Shown: positions 1 to 9,762 of the stretch, in pieces | Numbering within the stretch: the stretch's first letter is position 1 | How the letters are laid out: each line of letters opens with the position of its first letter | NCBI RefSeq assembly: GCF_964340395.1 | Contig: NC_135567.1 | Coordinates: 2,098,109 to 2,162,108 of the forward strand | Source of the DNA: Glandiceps talaboti | Lineage: Eukaryota; Hemichordata; Enteropneusta; Spengelidae | Direction of reading: 5' to 3' | Length of the DNA stretch: 64,000 bases | Position numbers and translations under genes: made by a program | The notes under the pieces: generated by a model | Seen by the model: only the letters and a program-made list of their open reading frames with translations | Database searches by the model: none | What the model was told of the DNA's origin: nothing

Positions 1-470
1 TACAATTATCGTTAGTTTATTACAAATGTTGGCAATTTTATAACATGTTTTCAACAAGTGTATTCGTAATTGGTACAAGTCTCTGTAAATATACAAAACA
101 AATTGTAATGTTATATATAGTGGCCACAACAACATTTGGCTCTGCTATTATAACACATTCTACAAGTTCAAAATTGAAATAAACACAATAATGAATTAAT
201 TGAAATGTAGATACGATTTCATTATTTTGGAGAAAGGGATTGGGGAGACGTTATTCTCCCCTTTTTTCTGTCTTTCATCTAAATCAGAACTCATGAACTC
301 ATTCCCGGCTCTACTGGTCAACTCCCCCTGAAATCCCTTCCCTATCAGATTGACAGTGATGAACTACTACCCATAGTGCACAGCTCACTAAACCATGCAC
401 ATCCTCGAAAACGCCACTAAATTGAATAGCTTGATGAAGAATAGAAAATAACTGTAATGATATGAAAGGG
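1..470. other. AT-rich non-coding flank
   Basis: No convincing coding frame is present. The start carries the phrase attacaaatgttggcaatt, which resembles the degenerate attacaaat..cggc repeats seen again at 2940-3115 on the other side of the Penelope-like locus. That suggests the retroelement cluster sits inside one low-complexity host repeat. Nothing else recognised. Confidence 0.5.
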
Positions 471-474
471 GGAT

Positions 475-475
475 A

Positions 476-558
<83 letters not shown>
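475..558. repeat. (AAT)n / (TA)n microsatellite
   Basis: Simple repeat: a short TA run, an ATA/AAT trinucleotide run, then alternating TA up to the edge of the palindrome. Apparent open frames here (poly-Ile/Tyr) come from the repeat and are not genes. Confidence 0.9.
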
Positions 559-561
<3 letters not shown>

Positions 562-587
562 TTTTGAAAATTTGAACCAAATTATAT

Positions 588-649
588 GCTATAGACCCTA
601 CAGAACTGTTTCGTGAGGTGCGTATTCCTCACTCATCAGGGGTAGAAAC
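588..649 (-). ncRNA. Hammerhead ribozyme candidate, minus strand (mirror copy)
   Basis: This is the mirror copy created by the palindrome. Read on the minus strand it has CTGATGA at 639-633, GAAA at 612-609 and predicted cleavage after the A at 599. Stems I, II and III are identical to those of the plus-strand motif because the arms are identical. Two opposed ribozymes sharing a 4-nt centre could also form one long hairpin when transcribed together, which would compete with ribozyme folding. Confidence 0.8.
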
Positions 650-703
650 CCCTGATGAGTGAGGAATACGCACCTCACGAAACAGTTCTGTAGGGTCTAT
701 AGC
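642..703 (+). ncRNA. Hammerhead ribozyme candidate, plus strand (PLE type)
   Basis: All hammerhead core elements are in the required order. CTGATGA is at 652-658. Stem II is GTGAGG (659-664) paired with CCTCAC (673-678) around an 8-nt loop. GAAA is at 679-682. A short stem III has ACAG (682-685) paired with CUGU (688-691) around a 2-nt loop. The predicted cleavage nucleotide is A692 (GUA). Stem I pairs ACCC (648-651) with GGGT (693-696) and can extend past an AA bulge (643-645 with 697-699). Known biology: type I hammerheads with very short stem III occur in Penelope-like retroelements and related retrozymes. Activity is inferred from conserved core residues only. Confidence 0.85.
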
Positions 704-739
704 ATATAATTTGGTTCAAATTTTCAAAACCTGTATATA

Positions 740-790
740 ATTCGCTCTACTACCCGTATTGAGCACTTTTATGTGGTTTTATCTACATCC
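740..790 (+). repeat. Direct terminal-repeat-like block, left copy
   Basis: The block gctctact..(c)gtattgagc(a)cttttatg recurs in the same orientation at about 2598-2648, just beyond the right inverted repeat, with several differences. Both copies are followed within about 60 bp by a long (TA)n run. Together with the hammerhead on its 5' side this looks like a diverged Penelope pseudo-LTR. Confidence 0.6.
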
Positions 791-799
791 AGTCAATTA

Positions 800-1124
<325 letters not shown>

Positions 1125-2413
1125 CAATCTATAACAGAAAATATCTTACGTAATGCATTAAGCTTCGCGAAACAACATGTTGATATCCCAGATCATGATA
1201 TAGACATTCTTATGCACGCAAGGAAATCTCTCCTATTTGATGATAACATTCCATGGGTTAAAAGAGACAACAAAGATATGTTTGACGTGACTATGGGAAG
1301 TTATGATGGAGCCGAGATTTGCGAACTAGTGGGTTCCTACATCCTAAGTACTATTGCATCGCAGTACTCTAAAGACCATGTAGGTCTATACAGGGATGAC
1401 GGTTTAGCTGTTTTCCACAAAATATCGGGTAACAAGGCAGAGCGGATAAAGAAAAATATCACAAAGATCTTCAATGACATCGGTCTGAAAGTAACCATTG
1501 AAGCTAACCTGAAAATTGTAAATTACCTCGATATCGTATTAGACCTTTCCAGTGGGAAATATTACCCATACAGAAAACCAAACGACAACCTAGTCTACAT
1601 CAATTCACAGTCAAATCACCCACCGGTTATCATCAAGCATCTACCAGCAGCCATAAATAGAAGACTGTGTGACATCTCATGTAATCACAATGTTTTCAAC
1701 CAGGCAGCACCCCTCTATGATGACGCACTCAAAGCAAGTGGCTATAAAGACAACCTTGCTTACACAGATAGAATTGACACCATCAAGAGACGGAGAAATA
1801 GGAAACGTAATGTCATCTGGTTTAATCCCCCATACAGTCAAAACGTAAGCAATAACATCGGGAGAATTTTCCTCCAACTTCTTGGCCGTCACTTCCCTAA
1901 GGAGCACAAGTTACATAAAATTTTCAACAAGGGGAATGTGAAAATGAGCTACAGTTGTATGAATAACATGGCTTCCATCATCAAAGCTCACAATACTATG
2001 ATCCTTAAACGCGGAAATGAAGCTCCCATAGGGACATGCAACTGTCGTGATAAATCAACTTGCCCGCTTGATGGGAAATGCCGATCAGATAATATCGTCT
2101 ACAGAGCCCAGGTCAAAATAAACAACAGAGATACTAAATCCTACATTGGCTCAACAGAAAACAGCTTCAAAACGCGTTACGGCAACCACAAGTGTTCTTT
2201 CGCCAATAACAAATATGGAAATTGTACTGAACTTTCAAAGTGTGTCTGGAAAATAAAGGAGTCGGGCCACCAGTATTCCATCAACTGGGCTATCATTGCC
2301 CATGCAGCCGCCTACTCTAATGCAACAAAAAGGTGCAACCTGTGTCTTACAGAGAAGATTAAATTGGGACTCCTTAATAAACGATCAGAACTGATTTCAA
2401 AGTGCCGCCATGA

Positions 2414-2594
2414 AAACAAATACATTCTTTCATTCCACCATGTCAAACCTCAACGCGCATCACATCCGGGTACCAGTTCTTCTGCGAGTTCGAATTCCAT
2501 CACTTGAATTTCCGTTAAAATTTAGTCGTCCGAAGATCGCATTCAAGCGTGAAACTCTAAGTAACGGCTCCGTACCATAACTTGTGTATTTTGT
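2414..2594 (-). repeat. Right inverted repeat of PLE (181 bp)
   Basis: Holds the last 31 codons of the PLE frame, its TGA stop (2505-2507) and about 87 bp of trailer. It pairs with 944-1124. Within the trailer CCGTTA and TAACGG (about 2511-2566) can pair around a GAAAC..GTA segment, faintly like a decayed hammerhead, but no CTGANGA box was found. Confidence 0.93.
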
Positions 2595-2597
2595 GTA

Positions 2598-2648
2598 ATA
2601 CAGCTCTACTTCTCAGTATTGAGCGCTTTTCCTTCAGTTTATGACTTA
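2598..2648 (+). repeat. Direct terminal-repeat-like block, right copy
   Basis: Matches 740-790 in the same orientation (GCTCTACT, TATTGAGC, CTTTT shared), with substitutions. It marks the outer edge of the PLE locus. Confidence 0.6.
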
Positions 2649-2665
2649 CCTCTTACACTGAATTA

Positions 2666-2741
<76 letters not shown>
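2666..2741. repeat. (TA)n microsatellite
   Basis: About 75 bp of alternating TA directly after the right block of the PLE locus. Confidence 0.95.
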
Positions 2742-2745
<4 letters not shown>

Positions 2746-2939
2746 ATTGAATGAAATAATAATAACTTGGTTAATTGTTCACTTAATTAGCATATTAATC
2801 AATTCAATTAATGCTTGTTAAAGCTACTTTCGTTTGACGTGATGTTTTTGCAATCTTGTATTTCTTTATTAAAATAAATAATTTTTTAGTGTCGGAGGAC
2901 GGACCCTCCTTAATATAATTTTTTATTTCAAATTTCGAC

Positions 2940-3115
2940 AATTTCATGACATTTTTTTTCTGAATTTATCACAAATATCGGCAATTTTTATTACATTTGT
3001 CGTTCATACAAATTATTACAAATTTCGGCTATTATTACAAATGCCGGTTTTATTACATGAAAAACATGATTTTTATTACAAATACCGGCGTTATTACAAA
3101 TTTCGGCAATTATTA
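2940..3115. repeat. Degenerate attacaaat..cggc short repeats
   Basis: At least five irregularly spaced copies of a phrase like ttattacaaat(t/g/a)(t/c)cggc, also present at the window start (about 18-40). Non-coding and of unknown origin. Confidence 0.6.
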
Positions 3116-3129
3116 CCATGCGGCCACAT

Positions 3130-5180
3130 CAGTTACAAAACAGATATGTGTCTCGGTATTTGTCAATTGTCAATTGTACTCTCAATATTTTGCCCAAGGT
3201 AGCTGTAACATCGTTAAATTGTCGTCTGGGAAATTCGTACAATGCCTGTAATGAACACACGGTGATCATATCATGGTGACTTCAAGCTATTTCATTTTCA
3301 TTAACTATGTAGAGCCATTGACAAAGAAGAAATTTGTCTGTGGTGGGTAGTACGTGCTCAAAATCCACCAACGCACAGGCATTAAGCAAAATCACATAGG
3401 GAGATAACGTGAAATGTATACAAATGTCTGAAAAGTCTGGAAATTCCCGATACAATATTATGCATTTGACGTGAACTCTCAAGTCTCGAAAACAACTTCT
3501 TGGTAAACTCTTCTTTCAACATCCAAAAGTTGATCAATCGACTGATATTGATTAAATCATTGTTATAAAAACTACAGAAACAACATGAATACTGTAAAAG
3601 CATGAGTACTGGTAAATCTAAATACAATTTCCTGTTGAAAGTATGTTTTTCAGAGATAGTAACATGTTTTAATATTTGAATTGCAAGTTTAGCTTGTGTT
3701 TTCGATATTGTATAACTTTATTGAAGTTTGGTCCATGGGAGGGGAGTCAAACGAAGGAATTACGTTGCTTGAGTGTTAGCTTTAAAATGTCACGACCCCT
3801 TATCAACTTGCAGAGCGATATTGAAGTCAAAACCGATAACGTATTAGCAATATGGTACATAATATCATCTGCTTGAGCACCATGGCCTCATGTCAAAGGA
3901 CCCAAGAACGTCGGGAATTTTATGCAAATATGTTAAAACGATAAATGAAGCGAACGCCTCTGTGTGGGTCAAAGGTTTGTATTTCCATTTTCCAGTCTTA
4001 TGGTGATTGTCTTACCATCGAGTCACACAAAGTAAAGTCGGCTATATACTGCAAACTGTATATTGGATTGACCATTACGTTTCCAGCATTACTCGTCTTA
4101 CCTGTGGAAGACTTGTCATATCATTCTTTTGGTAATTCACTGTAAAACTACTGCAGAATCACGTTTATTCAAGCCATGATGGTTTTGAGTTTTTCCCTTC
4201 TCTACTACCTACTAGTGTGTGCATGATACTGTTTGTCCGTTGTGATAATCTCCCAGAAGATTAGACATAAAGCAAATTTTAGCGGTAACTGATCCATGCT
4301 AATTATGAGATTAGGAGTGTTTTAATTTAGATAAGAGTAGAAGAATGGACAAGATGTCTTTATTTAGTCAATAAAGAGAAAATTGTATACAACTGAAAGA
4401 GAGCAAAGTACCCAGGGAAAGAAGGAAAAAAGTGTTATATCAAAAATAATAAATGAGTCAATTGATCAATATCACACAAAATAAGTTGTATTGCATCACA
4501 AACATTGATTATTCAATCCATAAATCAATCAATAAATCGATCTCAATTGATCAATTGATTAAGTATATGTCGCCAACCCCTGTGATACTGGTCACATAAA
4601 ACCTACCCTCTATGGTAAAATCCTTGCAGTAAATACATAATGACCTCATTGCATTAAATGGCTAATTTGTCATATATCATGTTTCTGTTATTTATTTTTT
4701 AAAAGGTTTTGTTTTGTTTCTCAATCCTCAAGATTATCGTGATTATCAGGTGAAAAGAAAAGAAAAAATACCAATTCTATTTTGTCACGTGATCTAATCC
4801 AAATATGGCCCAGACCACGAAAATCAGTATGGCGGCAACAAAGAGTCACATGCCTATTCATTAAAATATTACAATTCAATATGGCGGCCCCTAAGAGTCA
4901 TGTGACAATGTTACAGTTCCATGATCCAGCTTCACGCATGGATTAATCATTATGATCGGTTGCAAGATTTTGCTGGTCTAGCACTTGCTATTACTCTATA
5001 TTATAGTCTACACAAGCAAATTAGGTATCCTTTACTACAAGTTAAAAAATACATATTTATGTCTTTTTGAGGGAAATACAACGATGGTGTCTCTACAATA
5101 CAGGCATGCAAATTGACACACCTGGTCCAGATAACACCTGCTGTGCACATAGAAATATTAAGCAAGTTACTAGTAGCTGT
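3130..5180. other. Non-coding stretch; two YY1-like ATGGCGGC motifs
   Basis: Only short, composition-driven frames are present. Two similar phrases about 60 bp apart, TATGGCGGCAACAAAGAGTC (about 4829) and TATGGCGGCCCCTAAGAGTC (about 4880), each carry a YY1-like core followed by an E-box-like CACATG or CATGTG. Nothing else recognised. Confidence 0.45.
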
Positions 5181-5182
5181 TT

Positions 5183-5186
5183 CAAT

Positions 5187-5235
<49 letters not shown>
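5183..5235. repeat. (AATC)n microsatellite
   Basis: About 13 near-perfect tetranucleotide units. Confidence 0.95.
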
Positions 5236-5236
<1 letters not shown>

Positions 5237-5503
5237 AATTTGTATAGCGAAATAATCCAATACGACGTAATGTTCTATGGCGCTGAACAGGAACAATAGT
5301 AGATCAATCTAAAAAGTTAGAGAAAACTCTTGCAAACAGGCGTGTCTGGATGTCCTCATTGAATTTATCGACAGTTGACAAAGAACGAAGTTCAAGTGGT
5401 GAGAACGCACGCTCACCGTATGCATTTGTATTACAGCAGTTTCACACCTTTTGAACCCTACTCTCTGTTACCAATCAACACTACTTCACTTCAGGATCGG
5501 AAC

Positions 5504-5574
5504 GAGCATTTCAGAAATCTGGAGCATTTCAGAAATCTGGAGCATTTCAGAAATCTGGAGCATTTTAGAAATCG
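5504..5574. repeat. 18-bp tandem repeat, about 4 copies
   Basis: The unit gagcatttcagaaatctg is repeated about four times; the last copy has T for C and then diverges. The period is a multiple of 3 and one plus-strand frame reads as repeated EHFRNL, but no gene structure surrounds it. Confidence 0.9.
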
Positions 5575-5988
5575 TTCGTTTACGTAAGAAGGAACGTGGT
5601 CACTGTCGAGATTTTTGATAACCACTGCTTCAAGAATATGCCTCCAAATTTCCACTTTCATTAACTCTGAATATATTTAACACATATCACAGTTGGAACA
5701 TTTTGAAAATCGTCCGTTAGTAGATTAACCAAAATACTCTTATCGAGAGTTTCTACTGTGTGATTTTACTACACAGGTCATGCTATGGGTCATCCACTCC
5801 GTGCAGTAGCAATCACTGCTTTTGTAACCCCTCAGAATCTCTGCTTGGGGCATATAATATTTAGCCTATACTATTTGAACCCTTGCCCAGGGGTAGGTAC
5901 GAAATCTTACAATGTTAGATACAGTATTACAAATTGGCCGATGAGAGCTCGTTTTCATCAAGATTTAAGGGGTGTTTCACAAACTTAC

Positions 5989-6132
5989 GTGTTGATGACT
6001 TCTTATAGCAGTTGTCTTTCATAGGATCAAAGCAACAGTCAACGTGTTGACAGGAATTCGGTGAAGGCATTACTCCATTATCTGGTATGATGCATAACTT
6101 CCTCTCATAGGGTATTATCATACACAGGTCAT
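5989..6132 (-). CDS. P-type trefoil domain exon of a secreted protein
   Basis: A 144-bp internal exon with an acceptor (pyrimidine-rich, ...ctgtgcag) at 6133 and donor gtaagt at 5988. It starts and ends in phase 1, as single trefoil modules usually do. The frame reads DLC, then YERKLC, then a Cys followed by HVDCCFDPM and NCY. This matches the six-Cys trefoil pattern with an adjacent CC plus FD, although the usual Gly after the second Cys is missing. Trefoil (P) domains are disulfide-rich extracellular modules of mucosal peptides and glycosidases. The phase matches signal exon A at 7163-7262: G from exon 1 plus AT from this exon makes an Asp codon. Further 3' exons were not identified, so the gene is incomplete here. 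Confidence 0.72.
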
Positions 6133-7162
6133 CTGCACAGACAGGTGTAAATAACAATATGACTTGTGTTAGTTAAAGTGAATAGACCTGCAATAATTGT
6201 AGCTTTATTTTTGTTTACAATGGTTTTTATTCTATTTCATATTTTAGGTTGTTGTGACCATTTTTCGTTACATTTTTCTCTTACAGGGTTTGGAAACCTA
6301 AGCTACAATTCTGTTAACAAGGACGGCTAAAATCTCTCTGCATATGCTTCCATACTTTTTTCAAAGAGGGGAGGGATGTTGTCTAACAAAAAAATGGTTT
6401 AAAATTGTGTTCATGATCCTGAATACATTTTAGATGGGAGGTTACACTCGGCGATCTGTATGTAGCGGTTGTAGAGTTTCACCGAGAGCGACGTTGTGAA
6501 GCTGCTACAATGTTGCATCTAAAGTGAACCCTGCAGTTGAATAGCCACAATTTGGAATGATGTTATGGTTTTCACTTTTATAAGATTGTCAACATGATAA
6601 AATTGTTGTTTCAGTAAACGAAACCAGACATCCAAAGAACTGGTAAAATGAGGGTACACAGCTGAAGACATTAATTCTTTATCTAATATAACATCTGATC
6701 AGCAGACCAAACTATACATCACAAGTCATGGCAAAATAGGGTTCCACAATTGAATACCTTAATTCTTTGCCAAATGTTGTCAGCAGACTAAACTAGACAT
6801 CACCAGGCCATATAAAATGGGGTTGCACATTTGAACTCTGCTCTTTTCCCATTCATCACAATTGTTATATTAACTGTGTTAATTCTTGTATTTTAATAGG
6901 GGATGAGCAAAGTTCAAAATTCATCATTAAATGTTGAATTTTAATTTCAGTAGAACAAAACCTGAATACAAATAACCAAATATGATAAATGTAATGAGGT
7001 TTAATAAAATTCTTTAGGAATTGTCAGTTAGTTTTTTCTTCAGTCAGTTTTGTGATAGTAAGCCCAAGTGATGCTATTTTAGTGTAAACTTATCATCGAT
7101 TGCCAAGAAAAGAAGAAACATACACCAGAAGGCGTTGTGATATATTCAGGAAATATATGTAC

Positions 7163-7262
7163 CGTCATTAAAAGGAATACCAAACTCCTGACAATCGACG
7201 AATGCTGTCTTTAAGGAAGTGCTGTAAATCACAATACAAAACACTTTGAATGTGGTCTTCAT
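7163..7262 (-). CDS. Signal-peptide first exon A of trefoil gene
   Basis: Coding part of exon 1: 33 codons plus one base (phase 1), ending at donor gtacat. It encodes a basic N-terminus (MKTTFK), a hydrophobic core (VFCIVIY) and the conserved stretch LKTAFVDCQEFG, a plausible signal peptide ending near the DCQ segment. The next exon in frame is the trefoil exon at 5989-6132, across an intron of about 1.03 kb. The start was chosen because it is the first ATG after the TATA-like element and aligns with copies B and C. Confidence 0.7.
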
Positions 7263-7340
7263 TTCATTTTTTCTTAACTTAACAGACATGACCAGTCGGT
7301 TGCTTGCCTGACTAACAAACTAATAGAGAATATAGAACTC

Positions 7341-7353
7341 CACCCTTTAAAAA
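7341..7353 (-). promoter_or_regulatory. TATA-like element of exon A
   Basis: TTTTTAAAGGGTG on the minus strand, about 80 bp upstream of the exon A ATG. The same 13-mer sits at 9351-9363 and 18015-18027, at similar distances from the ATGs of copies B and C, followed further upstream by a cagatgtca-like block. Conservation across three diverged copies supports a core promoter. Confidence 0.55.
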
Positions 7354-9171
7354 CATTTTGTGACATCTGGAGCTTTTTAAAAATTGATTTATTTTGCGAT
7401 TTCGAATTCTCGGAGGCGATTTCCAATGATAATATACCTCATAATGGAAAGTAAGCAACTGTGTACCATATTTTCTTTAGAGAGAGAATATTTTCATGTC
7501 CCGCGAAATGTTTTCCAAATTATTTAACTGACAAATGGTGTTTGCTGTTGAGGTGGTGCATAAGGGTTTAGTGATGTATGGCAAGTACCAATAACAATAC
7601 ATTTACCCTTTGAACTCCAAGTCCCTCTGCATGGGGTCATATAGTTGAGAGTATCAGGATACATAACGACTGGTATCCAAACTCATAAAGTTTGACCATG
7701 TATAACCATATATTTTTGGAATCAACTGATAACAACGTTCCTAAACATATGCAAATTTTGAACACGTAACCTCATTAAATATTCACAATTGCCGCCACTG
7801 AGATAAATTTATTGAATTTTCACACATTCTTCAATTTGATTGTTTTTTAAATCTTCATTTCTGAAATGTCAAAAAACCTGTAGACTGATATGCACAAATT
7901 TAATATGTAAATATTTGGACAAAATCTTCGACCAAGTTCAAAGTTCTCCTCAGCAACACAAATTTGTTTATACCATAGTTTTTTTTTAGTTTAATTTTAA
8001 TAATTGGTGGTTCCTCTACAGGAGGCGCTCAGTTTACATCTGTTTTATATATATTTTACAAGATGCTCTAACATTTTGGTAATCTATACCCGAATAAGAA
8101 TTCATTGTTCGTTTTCATATCCAACTGTATTCATACTCAGTCAGAATGAAATAAAGATATTAAATCCCCAACGTGGGTGTTTGTATGCATCTTAAACGAA
8201 ATGGTACATACATTTGTGATACCAAAGAACATCTGACCTGACATTTGTATTGATGTAGATTTTAGTTTATAGCTTCCAAAAGTTATTGACATATTTTCAG
8301 TAATTAGACCTGAAGGCCACTCAGAAGAAAGTTGTTGTTGTTTCTGGTCAGGAAACGTTATCACACTTGTTGTGATGACGCGATTAATTGAATTGTCCAT
8401 GATTAGTTTTGCAGCTGTTTTCCGTAAAGTAACAATTAATGTAAGGGGAGGGTTATTTTGTTTTTTTCTTGGGATCTGCAGTCTGCATTGGCTGGAAAAC
8501 CACGAGAACAAAAGATCGAAGTGGGGTATTTAAATGATGCACATTGACCAGAAACAATAGTTTTTTTCTTGGCCTTAAGAAATCCTACCGTGAGATCTGT
8601 ACTAAAGATTTAACACCTTCATTCTTTGCCTACTACAACACGTTATCAGCAGAGAAAACCAGACAGCCCCAGTACTAGTAAAATGAAGGTGCACAATTTA
8701 ACACCTTCATTCTTTGCCTTCCGTGCTGTGCAGTAAACGACACGAGACATTCAAAGTACTAGTAAAACGAGGGTGCACACCTGAAGACCTTACTTCTTTG
8801 CCAAACACAACATTTTGTCAGCAGATAAAAATAGTCATCACCAGGCCTTATACAATGGGGTTGCACAATTAAAATCTGTGTTATCCCAATTATGAAGATT
8901 TTTATCTTCGCTATTTTAATCCTTGAATTTTAATAGGGAATGAGCACAGTTTGTATTTCATTGTAAACTATTGGAATTTAATTCATATTGGGAAAAAAAT
9001 GAAGTTTAATGAAATTCTTTAAGTATGAACTGTCTGATGAAAAAACAACAACAAAGTTTTGCGATGGTAAGCCCATGTGATGTTAAATTAGTGTAAAATT
9101 ATCATCAATTGCCAAGAAAATAAGAAACATAAACAAGAAGGCGATTTGAATTATTCTGGAAATATATGTAC

Positions 9172-9269
9172 CATCAGAAGAAACACCAAAACTCCTGACA
9201 AACGACGCATGCTGTCTTTAAGAAAATGATGAAAATCACAATACAAAACACATTGATGTTCGTATTCAT
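9172..9269 (-). pseudogene. Signal-peptide first exon B, frameshifted
   Basis: Homologous to exons A and C: MNTNINVFCIVIF and LKTACVVCQEF are recognisable. An extra T in gagtttt and a 3-bp loss near the end shift the frame, so the exon runs into TGA just before the donor gtacat. The exon is 98 bp, not 3n+1. Without compensation it cannot splice in frame to a phase-1 exon. A TATA-like element is retained at 9351-9363. Confidence 0.7.
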
Positions 9270-9350
9270 CTCGTCCGTTCTTATCTTAACAGACTTGACC
9301 TGTCGTTTGCTTGTCTGGCTAACAAACTAACAAACAGATCTAGAGAACCA

Positions 9351-9363
9351 CACCCTTTAAAAA
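9351..9363 (-). promoter_or_regulatory. TATA-like element of exon B
   Basis: Same TTTTTAAAGGGTG element as in copies A and C, about 87 bp upstream of the ATG of exon B. Confidence 0.5.
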
Positions 9364-9751
9364 CACTTGACATCAGGAACTTTTTACCAATATATTTTGC
9401 GAGTTTTCTGAGTCGATTTCCAATGATAATATCGCTCGCGATGGAACCCATCGATATTTTAGAGATCTTAAGAATGTAGATTTTTTATGTAATTGGATAT
9501 GTTTTAAAGAACCATGTGGCTCTGTAACTTTTGTCTTAGTTTGTCCCTGTTGTTTGTTTTTCAGTGTATGTAATCGTGCAAAAGATTCTATTGGGTATTA
9601 ATAAAACATTACAAAATTAAATAAAGTAAGCAACTTTGTACCATATTTTCACAAAAGAGTGAACATTTTCATGGTCATCAAAATGTACACTTGTTAATTA
9701 AAAATTACATAATTGGCACAAATGGTATTTGCTGTTAAAGGCTGGCAAATG

Positions 9752-9762
9752 AAGGTTTACTT
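9752..9762 (+). repeat. LINE target-site duplication, left copy
   Basis: aaggtttactt; the same 11 bp is at 13294-13304. The uninterrupted paralogue at about 18365 reads aagggtttaca, which supports this as the insertion point. Confidence 0.8.

Larger units (their letters stand above)
559..732. repeat. Near-perfect 174-bp palindrome (85-bp arms, 4-nt loop)
   Basis: Bases 559-643 are the exact reverse complement of 648-732, separated by the loop agaa. The pairing continues outward with one G.T-type mismatch to about 552/739 through TA-rich sequence. Each arm contains a complete hammerhead ribozyme motif (annotated separately), so the structure is two ribozymes head-to-head. A perfect 85-bp inverted duplication implies recent formation by fold-back or template-switch synthesis, or an assembly artefact. 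Hammerheads are known in the terminal repeats of Penelope-like elements, and a PLE frame lies 360 bp downstream. Confidence 0.95.
6460..8200 (-). repeat. Segmental duplicate A (first exon plus flanks)
   Basis: Homologous to segment C (17380-19225) and in part to segment B (8580-9752). Shared landmarks include a caccaggcc..ataaaatgg..ttgcaca block, an aataggggatg block, the signal-peptide exon and the TTTTTAAAGGGTG promoter element. Between A (8020-8200) and C (19080-19225) there is also a ttacaagatgctct...gaaataaagatatta block. Divergence is moderate, with many indels. Confidence 0.8.
8580..9762 (-). repeat. Segmental duplicate B (5' part, before LINE insertion)
   Basis: Second copy of the unit seen in A and C. 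Its homology to C is interrupted at 9752-9762 by an L1/Tx1-like LINE and resumes at 13294 (aaggtttact.gtgaatgaca.a...aataatctcttaat), where it matches C at 18365-18402. Confidence 0.8.

Noticed and set aside
311-580. Open frames of poly-Tyr/Ile (also 759-1078)
   Set aside because: They are translations of (TA)n, (AAT)n and (CA)n microsatellites.
2511-2566. Possible hammerhead in the PLE trailer: CCGTTA/TAACGG closing helix around GAAAC..GTA
   Set aside because: No CTGANGA box and no convincing stem II; at best a decayed ribozyme.
8137-8511. 124-codon minus-strand open stretch
   Set aside because: Partly overlaps the non-coding duplicated block shared with 19080-19225; no motifs or splice context.
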